A DNA stretch of 64,000 nucleotides, taken from the NCBI GenBank assembly GCA_965276635.1, contig CBDIBC010000003.1, positions 248,001 through 312,000 of the forward strand. The letters run 5' to 3'. The position numbers and the translations under genes are program-made. Under the pieces are notes generated by a model, which ran no database searches, was not told the origin of the DNA, and saw only the letters and a list, made by a program, of their open reading frames with translations. Positions within the stretch are counted from its first letter, which is position 1. The number at the start of each line of letters is the position of its first letter. This stretch comes from CBDIBC01 sp965276635 (lineage in GTDB: Bacteria > Actinomycetota > Acidimicrobiia > Acidimicrobiales > Palsa-688). This document shows positions 36,640 to 45,831 of this stretch, in pieces.

Positions 36640-36669
36640 CGAGAACGTGAGTCTCGAGAACGTGAGTCT
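36640..36669. promoter_or_regulatory. Two tandem 15-nt direct repeats in a divergent control region
   Basis: CGAGAACGTGAGTCT occurs twice head-to-tail at 36640-36654 and 36655-36669, between the SDR (minus) and the acyl-CoA synthetase (plus). The GAACGTGA core recalls TetR-family operators of lipid/steroid regulons, but it is not a full match to the KstR consensus TnnAACnnGTTnnA. Confidence 0.5.
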
Positions 36670-36791
36670 ACTGAGATGCCGGGTGTCACGTACGGGTAGG
36701 CCGCGTTCCGGGTGCGGCTACACTTTCGGCCGCGCATCTCGTGCGGGGCGTCCGCGCGGCACGAGCGAGCTGACGTGAGGTGAGGAGCGCG

Positions 36792-38297
36792 ATGGACCTG
36801 GGCCTGATCCTGGACATGGCCGCATCCGGCTACGACGACCGGGTGGCCGTCGTCGCCGACGGCGAGCATCTGACGTACGCCGACATCCAGCGCATGGCGT
36901 CGGCGATCGGGGCGTGGATCAGGGAGCGGCGACTCGAGTCGGTGGTGTACATCGCCACCAGCCACGTGGCCTACCCGGTCGCGCTCTTCGGGGCCACTCT
37001 CGGCGGTGTGCCGTTCGTCCCATTGAACTACCGCCTGAGCGACGCGCAGCTCGGCGAGCTGCTCGCCCACCACCCGCGGGCCCTGGTGGTCCACGGTGGT
37101 GCTGGCGACCCGTCCGCCGCGGTGGTCGACGGCGTCACCGTCACGCGCCAGGAGCTCCTCTCTGAGGCGCGGACCCGGCCGGCAGGCGAGCCGGTGCCGG
37201 CCGACCCCGATGCGGTGGCCGTGGTGCTGTACACCAGCGGCACCTCCTCGGCCCCGAAGGCTGCCCTGCTGCGCCATCGTCACCTGAGCGCCTACCTGTT
37301 CGGCTCGGTGGAGTTCGGTGGCGCCGGCGCAGACGAGGCCACCCTCGTCAGCGTTCCCCCCTATCACGTGGCCGGGCTGGCGAACCTGCTGAGCAACCTC
37401 TATGCCGGCCGGCGCGTCGTCTACCTCCCGACCTTCCGCCCGGAGGACTGGGTGGCCCTGGCCCGCACCGAGCACGTCACCCAGGCGATGGTCGTGCCCA
37501 CCATGCTGGCGCGCATCGTTGACTACCTCGACGCCCACCCCGATGTCCCGGCGCCCCCGCTGCGCACGCTGTCGTACGGAGGGGCCCGGACCCCCGCCGC
37601 AGTGATCGAGGGGGCGCTGCGCCTGTTCCCCGACACCGGGTTCGTGAACGCCTACGGCTTGACCGAGACGAGCAGCACCATCGCCCTGCTCGGGCCCGAG
37701 GACCACCGCCAGGCGTTCGACTCGGCCGCTGGAGCGGCGCGGGGCCGGCTGGCTTCGGTGGGGCGGCTGTTGCCCGGGATCGAGGTGGAGGTGCGCGACG
37801 ACAGTGGTGCCGTGCTGGCGGCCGGGACCACTGGGCTGGTGTTCCTGCGCGGCGAGCAGATCTCGGGGGAGTACCGCGACGGCAGCCTGCTCGACGGTGC
37901 CGGCTGGTTCGCCACCCGAGATCGTGGCTGGGTGGACCCGGACGGCTATCTCTTCGTCGAGGGCCGGGCGGACGACACCATCATCCGCGGCGGCGAGAAC
38001 ATCGCGCCGGAGGAGATCGAGGACGTCATCCTGGCCCACCCCGACATCTCCGAAGCGGCGGTCGTGGGGCTACCCGACGAGGTGTGGGGTCAACGGCTGG
38101 TGGCCGTGGTCGTCGGTCGCGGTGATCGCGCCGTCGACGTAGAGGTGCTGCGCCGATTCTGTGTCGAGCGGCTGCGGTCGTCGAAGACGCCGGAGACCTT
38201 CGAGATCTGGACCGAGCTGCCTCGCACCGACACCGGCAAGCTCATCCGCCGCCACCTCGTCGCCGCCCTCCAGGGCGCCTCCGGCACCCCCCATTGA
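36792..38297 (+). CDS. Acyl-CoA synthetase (FadD-like, AMP-forming)
   Basis: 501 aa. ATP-binding A3 motif LYTSGTSSAPKAALLRHRH, A5 YGLTETSSTIAL, A7 WFATRDRGWVDPDGYL, A8 GRADDTIIRGGENIAPEEIE, A10 RTDTGKLIRRHL. Activates a carboxylic acid to its CoA ester. ATG 36792 has AGGAG 5 nt upstream. Its position next to SDR, DUF35 and thiolase genes suggests the same catabolic route. Confidence 0.9.
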   Translation: MDLGLILDMAASGYDDRVAVVADGEHLTYADIQRMASAIGAWIRERRLESVVYIATSHVAYPVALFGATLGGVPFVPLNYRLSDAQLGELLAHHPRALVVHGGAGDPSAAVVDGVTVTRQELLSEARTRPAGEPVPADPDAVAVVLYTSGTSSAPKAALLRHRHLSAYLFGSVEFGGAGADEATLVSVPPYHVAGLANLLSNLYAGRRVVYLPTFRPEDWVALARTEHVTQAMVVPTMLARIVDYLDAHPDVPAPPLRTLSYGGARTPAAVIEGALRLFPDTGFVNAYGLTETSSTIALLGPEDHRQAFDSAAGAARGRLASVGRLLPGIEVEVRDDSGAVLAAGTTGLVFLRGEQISGEYRDGSLLDGAGWFATRDRGWVDPDGYLFVEGRADDTIIRGGENIAPEEIEDVILAHPDISEAAVVGLPDEVWGQRLVAVVVGRGDRAVDVEVLRRFCVERLRSSKTPETFEIWTELPRTDTGKLIRRHLVAALQGASGTPH

Positions 38298-38302
38298 CGA
38301 GA

Positions 38303-38320
38303 CCTGGGCGTCGCCCCAGG
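38303..38320. terminator. Short hairpin after the acyl-CoA synthetase
   Basis: CCTGGG/CCCAGG with a 6-nt loop starts 6 nt after the stop codon; an AT-richer promoter-like stretch for the next gene follows. Confidence 0.45.
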
Positions 38321-38426
38321 GTCCCTGCGCGTCGAGCCGATCGGGCACTGACTGGTGTCACTGAGCTAGAACGGTACCTTTGCTGTGCGTCCGTATCGGT
38401 GTTTTTCATGATGGACGGGAGCCCCC

Positions 38427-39596
38427 GTGCGAATTCTGGTCCTTGGTGGTGACGGTTATCTGGGATGGCCGACGGCACTGCACCTCTCGGCTGTCGGCCA
38501 TGACGTGGCCGTGGCAGACAACTTCGCCCGACGGGGCTACGACGAGGAGCTGGGCTTCGCCAGCCTGGTCCCCATCGCATCGTTGGAGGATCGGCTGGCC
38601 CGCTGGAGCACCCTGACCGGCCGGCGCATCCAGGCCTACACCGGCGATCTGGTGGAGGCTGACTTCGTCCACCAGATGGTCGAGGACTACCGCCCGCACA
38701 CCATCGTCCACTTCGCCGAGCAGCGCTCGGCGCCGTATTCGATGATCGACCAGGCCCATGCCGTCTACACCCAGTCGAACAACGTGGTGGGGACGCTGAA
38801 CATCCTCTACGCCATGGCCGACATCGATCCGGACATCCACCTGGTGAAGCTGGGGACGATGGGGGAGTACGGCACGCCGAACTTCGACATCGAGGAAGGG
38901 TGGCTGACCCTCACCCACCGTGGGCGCACCGACACCGTGCTGTACCCCAAGCGGCCCGGATCGATCTACCACCTCTCCAAGGTGCACGACAGCCACAACA
39001 TCGAGTTCGCCTGCCGGGTGTGGGGGCTGCGGGCCACCGACCTGAACCAGGGGATCGTCTACGGCCAGCAGACCGACGAGACCGCGCTCGACCCCCTGCT
39101 CGCCACCCGCTTCGACTACGACCACGTCTTCGGCACCGTCCTGAACCGCATGATCGTGCAGGCCGCGCTCGGCCATCCCCTCACCGTGTACGGGACCGGT
39201 GGCCAGACCCGTGGCCTCATCAACATCGTCGACACCGCGGCCTGCATCCGGCTCAGCGCCGAGCACCCGGCGGAGCGCGGCGAGTTCCGGGTGTTCAACC
39301 AGTTCACGGAGTCCCTGTCAGTGATGGAGATCGCCGAGACGGTGGCCGCCGCCTATCCCGGGCGCTGCCGCATCGAGCAGGTGGACAACCCGCGCGTCGA
39401 AGCCGAGGAGCACTACTACCGCGCCGCCCACACCCGCCTGCTCGACCTGGGGCTGGTACCCCACCTGCTCAGCGAGACCCTGATCGATTCGCTGTTCGCG
39501 GTGGCGGCGCGCTGGATCGAGCGAGCCGACACCGAGACCATCCGACCGACGGTGCGCTGGCGGGCGACACGCGAGAACGCTACAGGCTCGGCGTGA
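38427..39596 (+). CDS. sqdB: UDP-sulfoquinovose synthase
   Basis: 389 aa, close over its whole length to plant SQD1 and cyanobacterial SqdB. It converts UDP-glucose plus sulfite to UDP-sulfoquinovose. Seen: NAD site LGGDGYLGWPTALHLS, the hallmark HFAEQRSAPYSMID and AVYTQSNNVVGTLN, KLGTMGEYGTPNFDIEEG with T144 and E147, and catalytic Y181/K185 in SIYHLSKVHDSHN. RATDLNQGIVYG, GHPLTVYGTGGQTRG and NPRVEAEEHYY follow. GTG start with GGGAG upstream. No sqdX/sqdD glycosyltransferase is adjacent; instead a GT-C membrane enzyme follows 28 nt later. Confidence 0.95.
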   Translation: MRILVLGGDGYLGWPTALHLSAVGHDVAVADNFARRGYDEELGFASLVPIASLEDRLARWSTLTGRRIQAYTGDLVEADFVHQMVEDYRPHTIVHFAEQRSAPYSMIDQAHAVYTQSNNVVGTLNILYAMADIDPDIHLVKLGTMGEYGTPNFDIEEGWLTLTHRGRTDTVLYPKRPGSIYHLSKVHDSHNIEFACRVWGLRATDLNQGIVYGQQTDETALDPLLATRFDYDHVFGTVLNRMIVQAALGHPLTVYGTGGQTRGLINIVDTAACIRLSAEHPAERGEFRVFNQFTESLSVMEIAETVAAAYPGRCRIEQVDNPRVEAEEHYYRAAHTRLLDLGLVPHLLSETLIDSLFAVAARWIERADTETIRPTVRWRATRENATGSA

Positions 39597-39624
39597 CCGT
39601 CCGGGGCTGGCGCTGACGGCTGCG

Positions 39625-41652
39625 GTGGCCGAGGCGACGGTCCCCACCGGCGCATCGACCCGCCGCCCGTGGTACCGCTCGAGCGTGGTCGCCGTCGGCG
39701 TGCCACTGCTCATCGGCCTGGTGCACGTCGCCATCGTCAGCCGCCACTACTTCGTCGGGTCCTTCGACGATGATGCCAGCTACATCCTCAGTGCCAAGGC
39801 GCTCCTCGCCGGGCAGGGCCTGACGGGGCATCTCACCAGTGGCGCCGTGGTGGCCGGCGCCTACCCCGTTCTCTACCCGGTCATGCTCGTCCCGCTGCTG
39901 TGGCTGTGGCCGCACAGCGACCTCCCGCTCCGCCTCCTCTCGGTCGGGTGTGTCGGCGCCCTTTTTCCCTTGACATGGACGTATCTCCGTCGCCTCGGCG
40001 TCCCGCCATCGCTCCGTACGGCCACCCTCGTCCTCCTCGCCCTGAACCCGGTGCTGGCCACCTTCGCCAGCATGGTGATGGCCGAAGTCCCGTTCCTGGT
40101 CGTGCTCGTGGCGGGCCTGCTCGCGGTGCAGCGATGGGACCAGACCTCGCGGGTGTGGTGCCCGGCCGGGGTGGCCACCGTCGTCGCCGCCGCCGGGCTG
40201 ATCTGGACCAAGGAGGCAGCCCTCGGGCTGGTGGTGGGCCTGGTCGTGTGGCTGCTGTTGCGTCGCCAGCCGGTGAAGGCGGTCGCCGTCGCGGTCGGCG
40301 CGCTGGTCCTGCTCCTCCCGCTGCTGCTGGCTCGTGCCGCCGCGCACATGCCGCTGTTGGGGAGCCGGTACTCCCAGGAGCTCGGCGGCTACTACAGCGG
40401 CGGGCTGGTCGATCGGCTGCTGCACGTGGCCCCCACGGCGTTGCACCAGTACTTCGCGGTGGCGCTCCCCGCGTCCATCGTGCCCCGGGGGGCGCCACTG
40501 CCCGAGCTGGGCACCGGTCTCGAGCTGGCCCGGGTGCTGAGCTGGAACGTCTCCATCCTCTGCGTCGTCGGGTTGCTGGTCTCCATCTGGAGGTTCCGGG
40601 ACGCGGCTGTCGTCATGGTGCCGGTGTACGGGGCCGAGACCCTGCTCTGGCCGTTCGTCAACGAACGGCGGGTCATCCTCGTCCTGCCGGTGGTGGTGGC
40701 CTGGTACGCCATCGGCGCCTGGGCTGCGCTGCGGGCCGGGGCGGCGTTGGTCAGACAGCGGCGAGCCGTGCCGGTGCTGGCCATGCGGGCCGTCGGTGTC
40801 GCCGTCGTCGGCGCGCTGGTAGTCGCTCCACTCGTGGCCCAGGCATCGCGCGACTACCTCTTCGGCGACCGAGAGGACAGCTCGCGGCCGGCTGCGTCCC
40901 GGTACACGCAGATACTGTCGGCCACCCCGGATCGACGGACGGTCGTGGAGACCGACTACCCCTCGACCCTTGCGCTCGACACCGGACACCCCACGGCGAA
41001 CGGTGCCTTCCTCGCCAACCTGCCGTTCTGCACCGATGATCCCAACACGCGACAAACCCTCATCCAGGACCAGGCCGGGTACCTGATCCTCGGCGCCCTG
41101 AACAAGCCACACGACATCGACAGCACCTGCCTGTCCGACCAGGCGCGCCGCAACGCCTGGAGCATCCGCCTCATGGAGTCGGCGGGCGACGACAGCTCCG
41201 TCTTCGAGCTGATCGGCCCGGGCACGCCCCATGCCGGCCTGCGCGACCTCACCACCGGCGCCTCGGTACGAGCATCAGGGCCCTTCGTTGCCCTGCCTCC
41301 CGACGCCCCGGACAGCTTGGGTGACCCCGGCGGCGTCCAGACGGTCAGCCCGGGCGGATCGGCCACCTTCACGTGGCAGTGGCGGGCCCCCAGCGCGGTC
41401 ACCCAGGTGAGTGTCGGTGAGGCCAAAGCCCTCGACGGGCGGACCCACGGAGTGCAGGTCCTGCTGGAGACGGCCCCCGGGCATTGGCGCCAGCTGGCGT
41501 CGAGCGGTCAGGCTGTCGGAGATGGGGCAGTCGATCCGTTCGTGCTGGTGCAGACACCGGCGGGGACGTCGGCGTTGGGGGTGCGCGTCGTCGTGCGGGG
41601 GAGCGGCGTGGTGAAGGCAACCGACGTGCACGTGTTAGGGCCGCTGGCGTGA
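39625..41652 (+). CDS. GT-C fold polytopic membrane glycosyltransferase (GT39/ArnT-like)
   Basis: 675 aa. About 11 TM helices in the first 410 residues, then an extracytoplasmic domain of about 260 residues with a beta-sandwich look. The first external loop has the acidic motif GSFDDDASYILSAKALLAG, as in polyprenyl-phosphate-sugar dependent GT-C enzymes (PMT, ArnT, AglS). Such enzymes move a sugar from a lipid phosphate to a protein or lipid outside the membrane. GTG 39625 starts 28 nt after sqdB; the stop overlaps the GtrA start (GTGA). Confidence 0.8.
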   Translation: MAEATVPTGASTRRPWYRSSVVAVGVPLLIGLVHVAIVSRHYFVGSFDDDASYILSAKALLAGQGLTGHLTSGAVVAGAYPVLYPVMLVPLLWLWPHSDLPLRLLSVGCVGALFPLTWTYLRRLGVPPSLRTATLVLLALNPVLATFASMVMAEVPFLVVLVAGLLAVQRWDQTSRVWCPAGVATVVAAAGLIWTKEAALGLVVGLVVWLLLRRQPVKAVAVAVGALVLLLPLLLARAAAHMPLLGSRYSQELGGYYSGGLVDRLLHVAPTALHQYFAVALPASIVPRGAPLPELGTGLELARVLSWNVSILCVVGLLVSIWRFRDAAVVMVPVYGAETLLWPFVNERRVILVLPVVVAWYAIGAWAALRAGAALVRQRRAVPVLAMRAVGVAVVGALVVAPLVAQASRDYLFGDREDSSRPAASRYTQILSATPDRRTVVETDYPSTLALDTGHPTANGAFLANLPFCTDDPNTRQTLIQDQAGYLILGALNKPHDIDSTCLSDQARRNAWSIRLMESAGDDSSVFELIGPGTPHAGLRDLTTGASVRASGPFVALPPDAPDSLGDPGGVQTVSPGGSATFTWQWRAPSAVTQVSVGEAKALDGRTHGVQVLLETAPGHWRQLASSGQAVGDGAVDPFVLVQTPAGTSALGVRVVVRGSGVVKATDVHVLGPLA

Positions 41653-42155
41653 CGGTCGATGTCCGGGACGAACTGGTCGGCGCCACGCGCCTGCGGCGGC
41701 GGGTAGCCGGCTACAGCGCCGGGTCCGTGATCGCCGCGGTGACCAGCGAGGTGGCGTTCCTCGTCGTCTACGGCTGGCTGAACGGGGGTCCGGTGTGGGC
41801 ATCGCTCGCCGGGTTCTTCGGCGGGGCCGTGCCCAACTACTTCTTGAACCGGCGCTGGGCGTGGGCCGACAGGCGCCGGGGTGGTCGGCGCGGCGAGATC
41901 GTGCGCTATGCCGCGGTGTCGGCGGTCAGCTTCGCCTGCTCGGTGGCGGCGACTCACCAGGCCGGTGGTTGGTCCCACCGCCACTTCGACGATCGGTCAT
42001 GGTGGGTGATCGCGGTCGGAGCCACCTACCTGGCGGTCTCCGGCGTGTTCTTCGTCATCAAGTTCGTGCTGTACCACCTGCTGGTGTTCACCGGGACGGG
42101 AGGACCCCGCTCGACACCTGACGAGCGCGAACTCTCACATCCCACCACGTTGTGA
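41649..42155 (+). CDS. GtrA-family membrane protein
   Basis: 168 aa with four TM helices (GYSAGSVIAAVTSEVAFLVV, FFGGAVPNYFLNRRWAWADR, VSAVSFACSVAATHQAG, VSGVFFVIKFVLYHLLVF). GtrA-like proteins are thought to flip polyprenyl-phosphate-linked sugars. The FLNRRWAW stretch is typical. GTG start overlaps the preceding stop. Its 3' end overlaps the convergent GT2 gene by 68 nt. Confidence 0.85.
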   Translation: MTVDVRDELVGATRLRRRVAGYSAGSVIAAVTSEVAFLVVYGWLNGGPVWASLAGFFGGAVPNYFLNRRWAWADRRRGGRRGEIVRYAAVSAVSFACSVAATHQAGGWSHRHFDDRSWWVIAVGATYLAVSGVFFVIKFVLYHLLVFTGTGGPRSTPDERELSHPTTL

Positions 42156-42954
42156 GCACTACCCGGGTGAACCGGGCGCCGTAGCGGAGGGTGTCGCCCT
42201 TCTTGCTCTCACCGGCTGTCCGGGGGTACATGGTCACTGGCACCTCGCGGATGCGGAACCCGGCTGCGTGGGTGCGGATGAGCAGCTCCGACGTCTGGTA
42301 CTGGGGTTGGCGCAGCCCGACCCGTTCGGTGACCTCGGCCCGCATGACCCGCAGCCCGTTGGCCGGGTCGGTGACGCGCACACCGAGCAGCAGACTGATG
42401 AGCGCACCGAAGACGACCACGCCGATGTTTCGCATCACACCGGTGCTGTAGCTCCGACCGAGGCGGCGTGAGCCGTTGACCAGGTCGGCGTCGTCGGCCA
42501 GGAGCACCTCCAGCATGCCTGGGAGCTCGCGGGGGTCGAACTGCCCGTCGGCGTCCGCGGTGGCGATGTAGGAAGCACCCATCTGGCGAGCGAGGCGGTA
42601 CCCGAGGCGAAAGGCCATGCCCTGGCCGACGTTGGTGAAGAGCTGGCAGACGAGCGCTCCCGCCGCGGCCGCCTCCTCGGCCGTTCCGTCCCTCGACCCG
42701 TCGTCGACCACGAGGGTGTCCACGCGCAGGCCGGCCATGGTGGACGGCACGGCCCGGACCACGGCGCCGACGGAGCCCACCTCCTTGTACGCCGGGATGA
42801 CGAGCACGACCTCGGGGGCGACCCGGTCGGCGTGGGCGGCGGCGAAGCGCTGCGCCGCGTCCTCGACGATGGCCGCGGACGCAGCGGTCTCCCGGGTGGC
42901 GCCGGCTACCGCCGCCGCCCGTCTCACCTCGCACCCCGTTTCACGTCCGAGCAC
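42088..42954 (-). CDS. GT2 polyprenyl-phosphate sugar synthase (DPM1/GtrB-like)
   Basis: 288 aa from GTG 42954. EVVLVIPAYKEVGSVGAVVR, VVDDGSRDGT and the metal-binding TADADGQFDP are typical of dolichol-phosphate mannose synthase type GT2. The C-terminal half has one or two hydrophobic segments (GVVVFGALISLLLGVRV) and EVPVTMYPRTAGESK. It loads a nucleotide sugar onto polyprenyl phosphate in the cytosol. This fits a GT2-GtrA-GT-C relay with the convergent genes. ATG 43032 could add 26 residues but would overlap the next start codon. Confidence 0.85.
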   Translation of the reverse strand: MLGRETGCEVRRAAAVAGATRETAASAAIVEDAAQRFAAAHADRVAPEVVLVIPAYKEVGSVGAVVRAVPSTMAGLRVDTLVVDDGSRDGTAEEAAAAGALVCQLFTNVGQGMAFRLGYRLARQMGASYIATADADGQFDPRELPGMLEVLLADDADLVNGSRRLGRSYSTGVMRNIGVVVFGALISLLLGVRVTDPANGLRVMRAEVTERVGLRQPQYQTSELLIRTHAAGFRIREVPVTMYPRTAGESKKGDTLRYGARFTRVVLTTWWDVRVRARQVSSGVLPSR

Positions 42955-43030
42955 GGTAGACCATCGGGTCGGGGCTGCCAGGTGGACGGCGGCGATAGCG
43001 TCACGGAGAAGCGACGACAGGAGGACGGAC

Positions 43031-44605
43031 ATGGCCGAACCGTCGGCGAACGGCTCGAAGCTGGAGTCGATCGACACCCACGCGGCTCGGACGCCGGACC
43101 GGCCCGCCACGGTGCTGGCGTCGACCGGCGAGACGGTGAGCTTCGCCGACCTCAACGAGCGGTCCCGTCGGCTGGCTCGCTTCCTGGGCCGGCGGGGGAT
43201 GGGCCTCGGCGACCATCTGGCTGTCGTCATGGACAACCAGCTGCGCTACCTGGAGGTGGTGTGGGCGGCGCAACGCTCGGGCCTGTTCTGCACGCCGGTG
43301 AACTGCCACCTGACCGCCGGCGAGTCGCGCTACATCATCGAGGACTGCGGCGCTCAGGCGGTGGTGTGCACCCCGCAGCTGGCTCACCTGGTGGCGCCGG
43401 CCACGCTCGTCGATCCGGCCGTCCGTCTCGTCACCACCGACCGGCCGCCGGCGGGCTCGGAGTCCTACGAAGCCGCGCTGGCGGCGAGCGGAGAGGCGCC
43501 GCCAGGGGACGAGCGCGAAGGCATCCTGATGTTCTACTCGTCGGGGACCACCGGTCGGCCGAAAGGGATCACCCGACAGCTCCCGGCCCACCCGTTCGGC
43601 ACGCCGAACGGGCTCGACGCGCTGGTCGGTGGGCCGTTCGGCTTCGACACGGAGACCATCTACCTCTGCCCGGCACCGCTCTACCACGCCGCGCCCTTGG
43701 GGTGGAGCATGGCGACCCAGAAGGTCGGTGGGACCGTGGTGGTGATGGAACGGTTCGAGCCTCTGGCCTTCCTCGAAGCCATCGAGCGATACCGCATCAC
43801 CCACGTTCAGATGGTGCCCACCATGTTCGTGCGGCTCCTCAAGCTGGGCGACGAGGACAGGCGGCGCTACGACCTCAGCAGCCTGCAGTTCGTCGTCCAC
43901 GCCGCCGCGCCGTGTCCCGTCGAGGTGAAGCGCCGGATGTTCGACTGGTGGGGCCCCATCATCCACGAGTACTACGCCGCCAGCGAGGGCAATGGCTTCT
44001 TCGCCATCGGCCCCGAGGAGTGGCTAGCCCACCCGGGATCGGTCGGCCGGTCGCTGCTCGGCACCGTGCACATCGTCGACGGCGACGGCGGCGAGCTGCC
44101 GGCGGGCGAGGTGGGGACCGTGTACGTGGAGGGGGCGCCGCTGTTCGAATACCACAACGACCCGGCCAAGACGGCCGAGGCCTACAACGATCGGGGTTGG
44201 ACGACCCTTGGGGACATGGGCGCGGTCGACGACGAGGGCTACCTGTACCTGAGCGACCGGCGCAGCAACCTCATCCTCAGGGGTGGGGTGAACATCTACC
44301 CCCAGGAGGTGGAGGACGCCCTCGCCCTGCACCCCGCCGTCGCCGACGTGGCGGTGATCGGCGTGGCGGACGAGGAGATGGGCCAGGAGGTGAAGGCGGT
44401 GGTGCAGCTGACCGTTCCCGGCGAGGCCAGCCCCGAGCTGGGTGCCGCCCTGATCGCGTACTGCCGGGACCGCCTGGCCGGCTTCAAGTGCCCGAGGACC
44501 GTCGACTTCGTCGACGAGCTGCCTCGTCTCCCCACGGGAAAGCTGGCCAAGCGCCTCCTGCGCGACCGCTACGAGGCCCCGCCGGTGCGACCCGACGGGG
44601 TGTAG
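43031..44605 (+). CDS. Acyl-CoA synthetase (FadD-like, AMP-forming)
   Basis: 524 aa. LMFYSSGTTGRPKGITRQLP (A3), the A5 region YYAASEGNGFFAIG, WTTLGDMGAVDDEGYLYLSD (A7), RRSNLILRGGVNIYPQEVED (A8), LPRLPTGKLAKRLLRD (A10). Activates a carboxylic acid as CoA ester; the GITRQLP variant suggests a fatty/steroid acid group of actinobacterial FadDs. Divergent from the GT2 gene, convergent with an SDR gene. Confidence 0.9.
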   Translation: MAEPSANGSKLESIDTHAARTPDRPATVLASTGETVSFADLNERSRRLARFLGRRGMGLGDHLAVVMDNQLRYLEVVWAAQRSGLFCTPVNCHLTAGESRYIIEDCGAQAVVCTPQLAHLVAPATLVDPAVRLVTTDRPPAGSESYEAALAASGEAPPGDEREGILMFYSSGTTGRPKGITRQLPAHPFGTPNGLDALVGGPFGFDTETIYLCPAPLYHAAPLGWSMATQKVGGTVVVMERFEPLAFLEAIERYRITHVQMVPTMFVRLLKLGDEDRRRYDLSSLQFVVHAAAPCPVEVKRRMFDWWGPIIHEYYAASEGNGFFAIGPEEWLAHPGSVGRSLLGTVHIVDGDGGELPAGEVGTVYVEGAPLFEYHNDPAKTAEAYNDRGWTTLGDMGAVDDEGYLYLSDRRSNLILRGGVNIYPQEVEDALALHPAVADVAVIGVADEEMGQEVKAVVQLTVPGEASPELGAALIAYCRDRLAGFKCPRTVDFVDELPRLPTGKLAKRLLRDRYEAPPVRPDGV

Positions 44606-44662
44606 CGACACGCAGGAGACGCCGCCGAACCGGCCCTCGTTGCCCTGCTACGTACATGCGGT

Positions 44663-45568
44663 CTACTTGAAGATGGCGAAGGGGCTATTCAGCGCGAAGG
44701 GGACGTCGGCCAGGCGGGCGCCTTCCTTCTGCAGCTCCTCCACCGTCCACCGCCCGTCCTTCTCGATCTTGTCGATGATGGCGAAGGGCTGGAACAGCTG
44801 CACGTGGCCGCCGTAGACCAGGAACACCCGGCCCTGGACCGGGCAGTCGGCGGTGGCCAGGTAGGCGACCCACGGCGAGACGTTCGCCGGGTCCATCTCG
44901 TCGAACTGGTCGGGCGCCACGGCCTCTTGCCCCCCGCCGAGGTTCTCGGTCAGGCGGGTGCGGGCGGCCGGGGCGATGGCGTTGACCCGGATGCCATAGC
45001 GGGTGAGCTCGGCGTTGGTGATGATCGTCATGGCGGCGATGCCCATCTTGGCCGCGCCGTAGTTCGTCTGGCCGACGTTGCCGAACAGCCCCGACGTCGA
45101 CGACGTGTTGATGACCGAGGCCTGCACCGTCCCGCCGGCCTTGACCTTCTCGCGCCAGTAGCCGGCCGCGTGCCGGGTCGGGCAGAAGTGGCCCCGAAGA
45201 TGGACGTGGATGACCGCGTCCCACTCCTCGGCGGTGAGGTTGGCGAACATCCGATCGCGGAGGATGCCGGCGTTGTTCACCAACACGTCCAGGCCGCCGA
45301 AGCCCTCGACGGCCGTGTCGACCAGGCGCTTGGCGCCGTCCCAGTCGGCCACGTTGTCGTGGTTGGCCAGCGCCTCGCCGCCCGCCGCCTTGATCTCGGC
45401 CACGACCTCCTCGGCCGGGGTGGCGTCCCCGCCGGTACCGTCGGCGGCGCCACCGAGGTCGTTGACGACCACCTTGGCCCCCTCGCTGGCGAAGAGCAGG
45501 GCATGCTCACGGCCGATTCCCCGACCGGCTCCGGTGATGATGGCGACCCGTCCGTCAAGTGTTCCCAT
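44663..45568 (-). CDS. SDR oxidoreductase, 17-beta-HSD4/Hsd4A-like
   Basis: 301 aa. GRVAIITGAGRGIGREHALL, VNDLGGAADGTGGDATPAEE, NNAGILRDRMFANLTAEEWD and NYGAAKMGIAAMTIITNAEL match the dehydrogenase part of peroxisomal multifunctional enzyme 2 and of mycobacterial Hsd4A, which oxidises 3-hydroxyacyl-CoA intermediates. The partner hydratase-2 (MaoC) needed for such a pair is encoded at 50.6-51.4 kb. Confidence 0.88.
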   Translation of the reverse strand: MGTLDGRVAIITGAGRGIGREHALLFASEGAKVVVNDLGGAADGTGGDATPAEEVVAEIKAAGGEALANHDNVADWDGAKRLVDTAVEGFGGLDVLVNNAGILRDRMFANLTAEEWDAVIHVHLRGHFCPTRHAAGYWREKVKAGGTVQASVINTSSTSGLFGNVGQTNYGAAKMGIAAMTIITNAELTRYGIRVNAIAPAARTRLTENLGGGQEAVAPDQFDEMDPANVSPWVAYLATADCPVQGRVFLVYGGHVQLFQPFAIIDKIEKDGRWTVEELQKEGARLADVPFALNSPFAIFK

Positions 45569-45831
45569 TCTCGCTGTTCCTTTCCGTTGCGACGCGTGTT
45601 CGCCGGCGGCGGGCGAGATGCCGAGGGCGACGCCAGTGTGCTGCTACCGGCCCCTGCGGCCGGTGCGTCGAGGTGCACGCTATGGCCCGCTCTGCCGACG
45701 TGCACAACCAGGCGGATCGAGCCGCGTCGCCCCCGGGGTTTGTGCGTGGCGACCGTACTTTGGTCGACTGACGGATCTCGTCAGCGTCGACGCCGAGCGC
45801 GGCGCCGCACCACAGGAAGGTATCGACACCA

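Noticed and set aside
36640..36669. KstR operator
   Set aside because: The repeat shares AAC and GTG with the motif but does not fit TnnAACnnGTTnnA on both halves.
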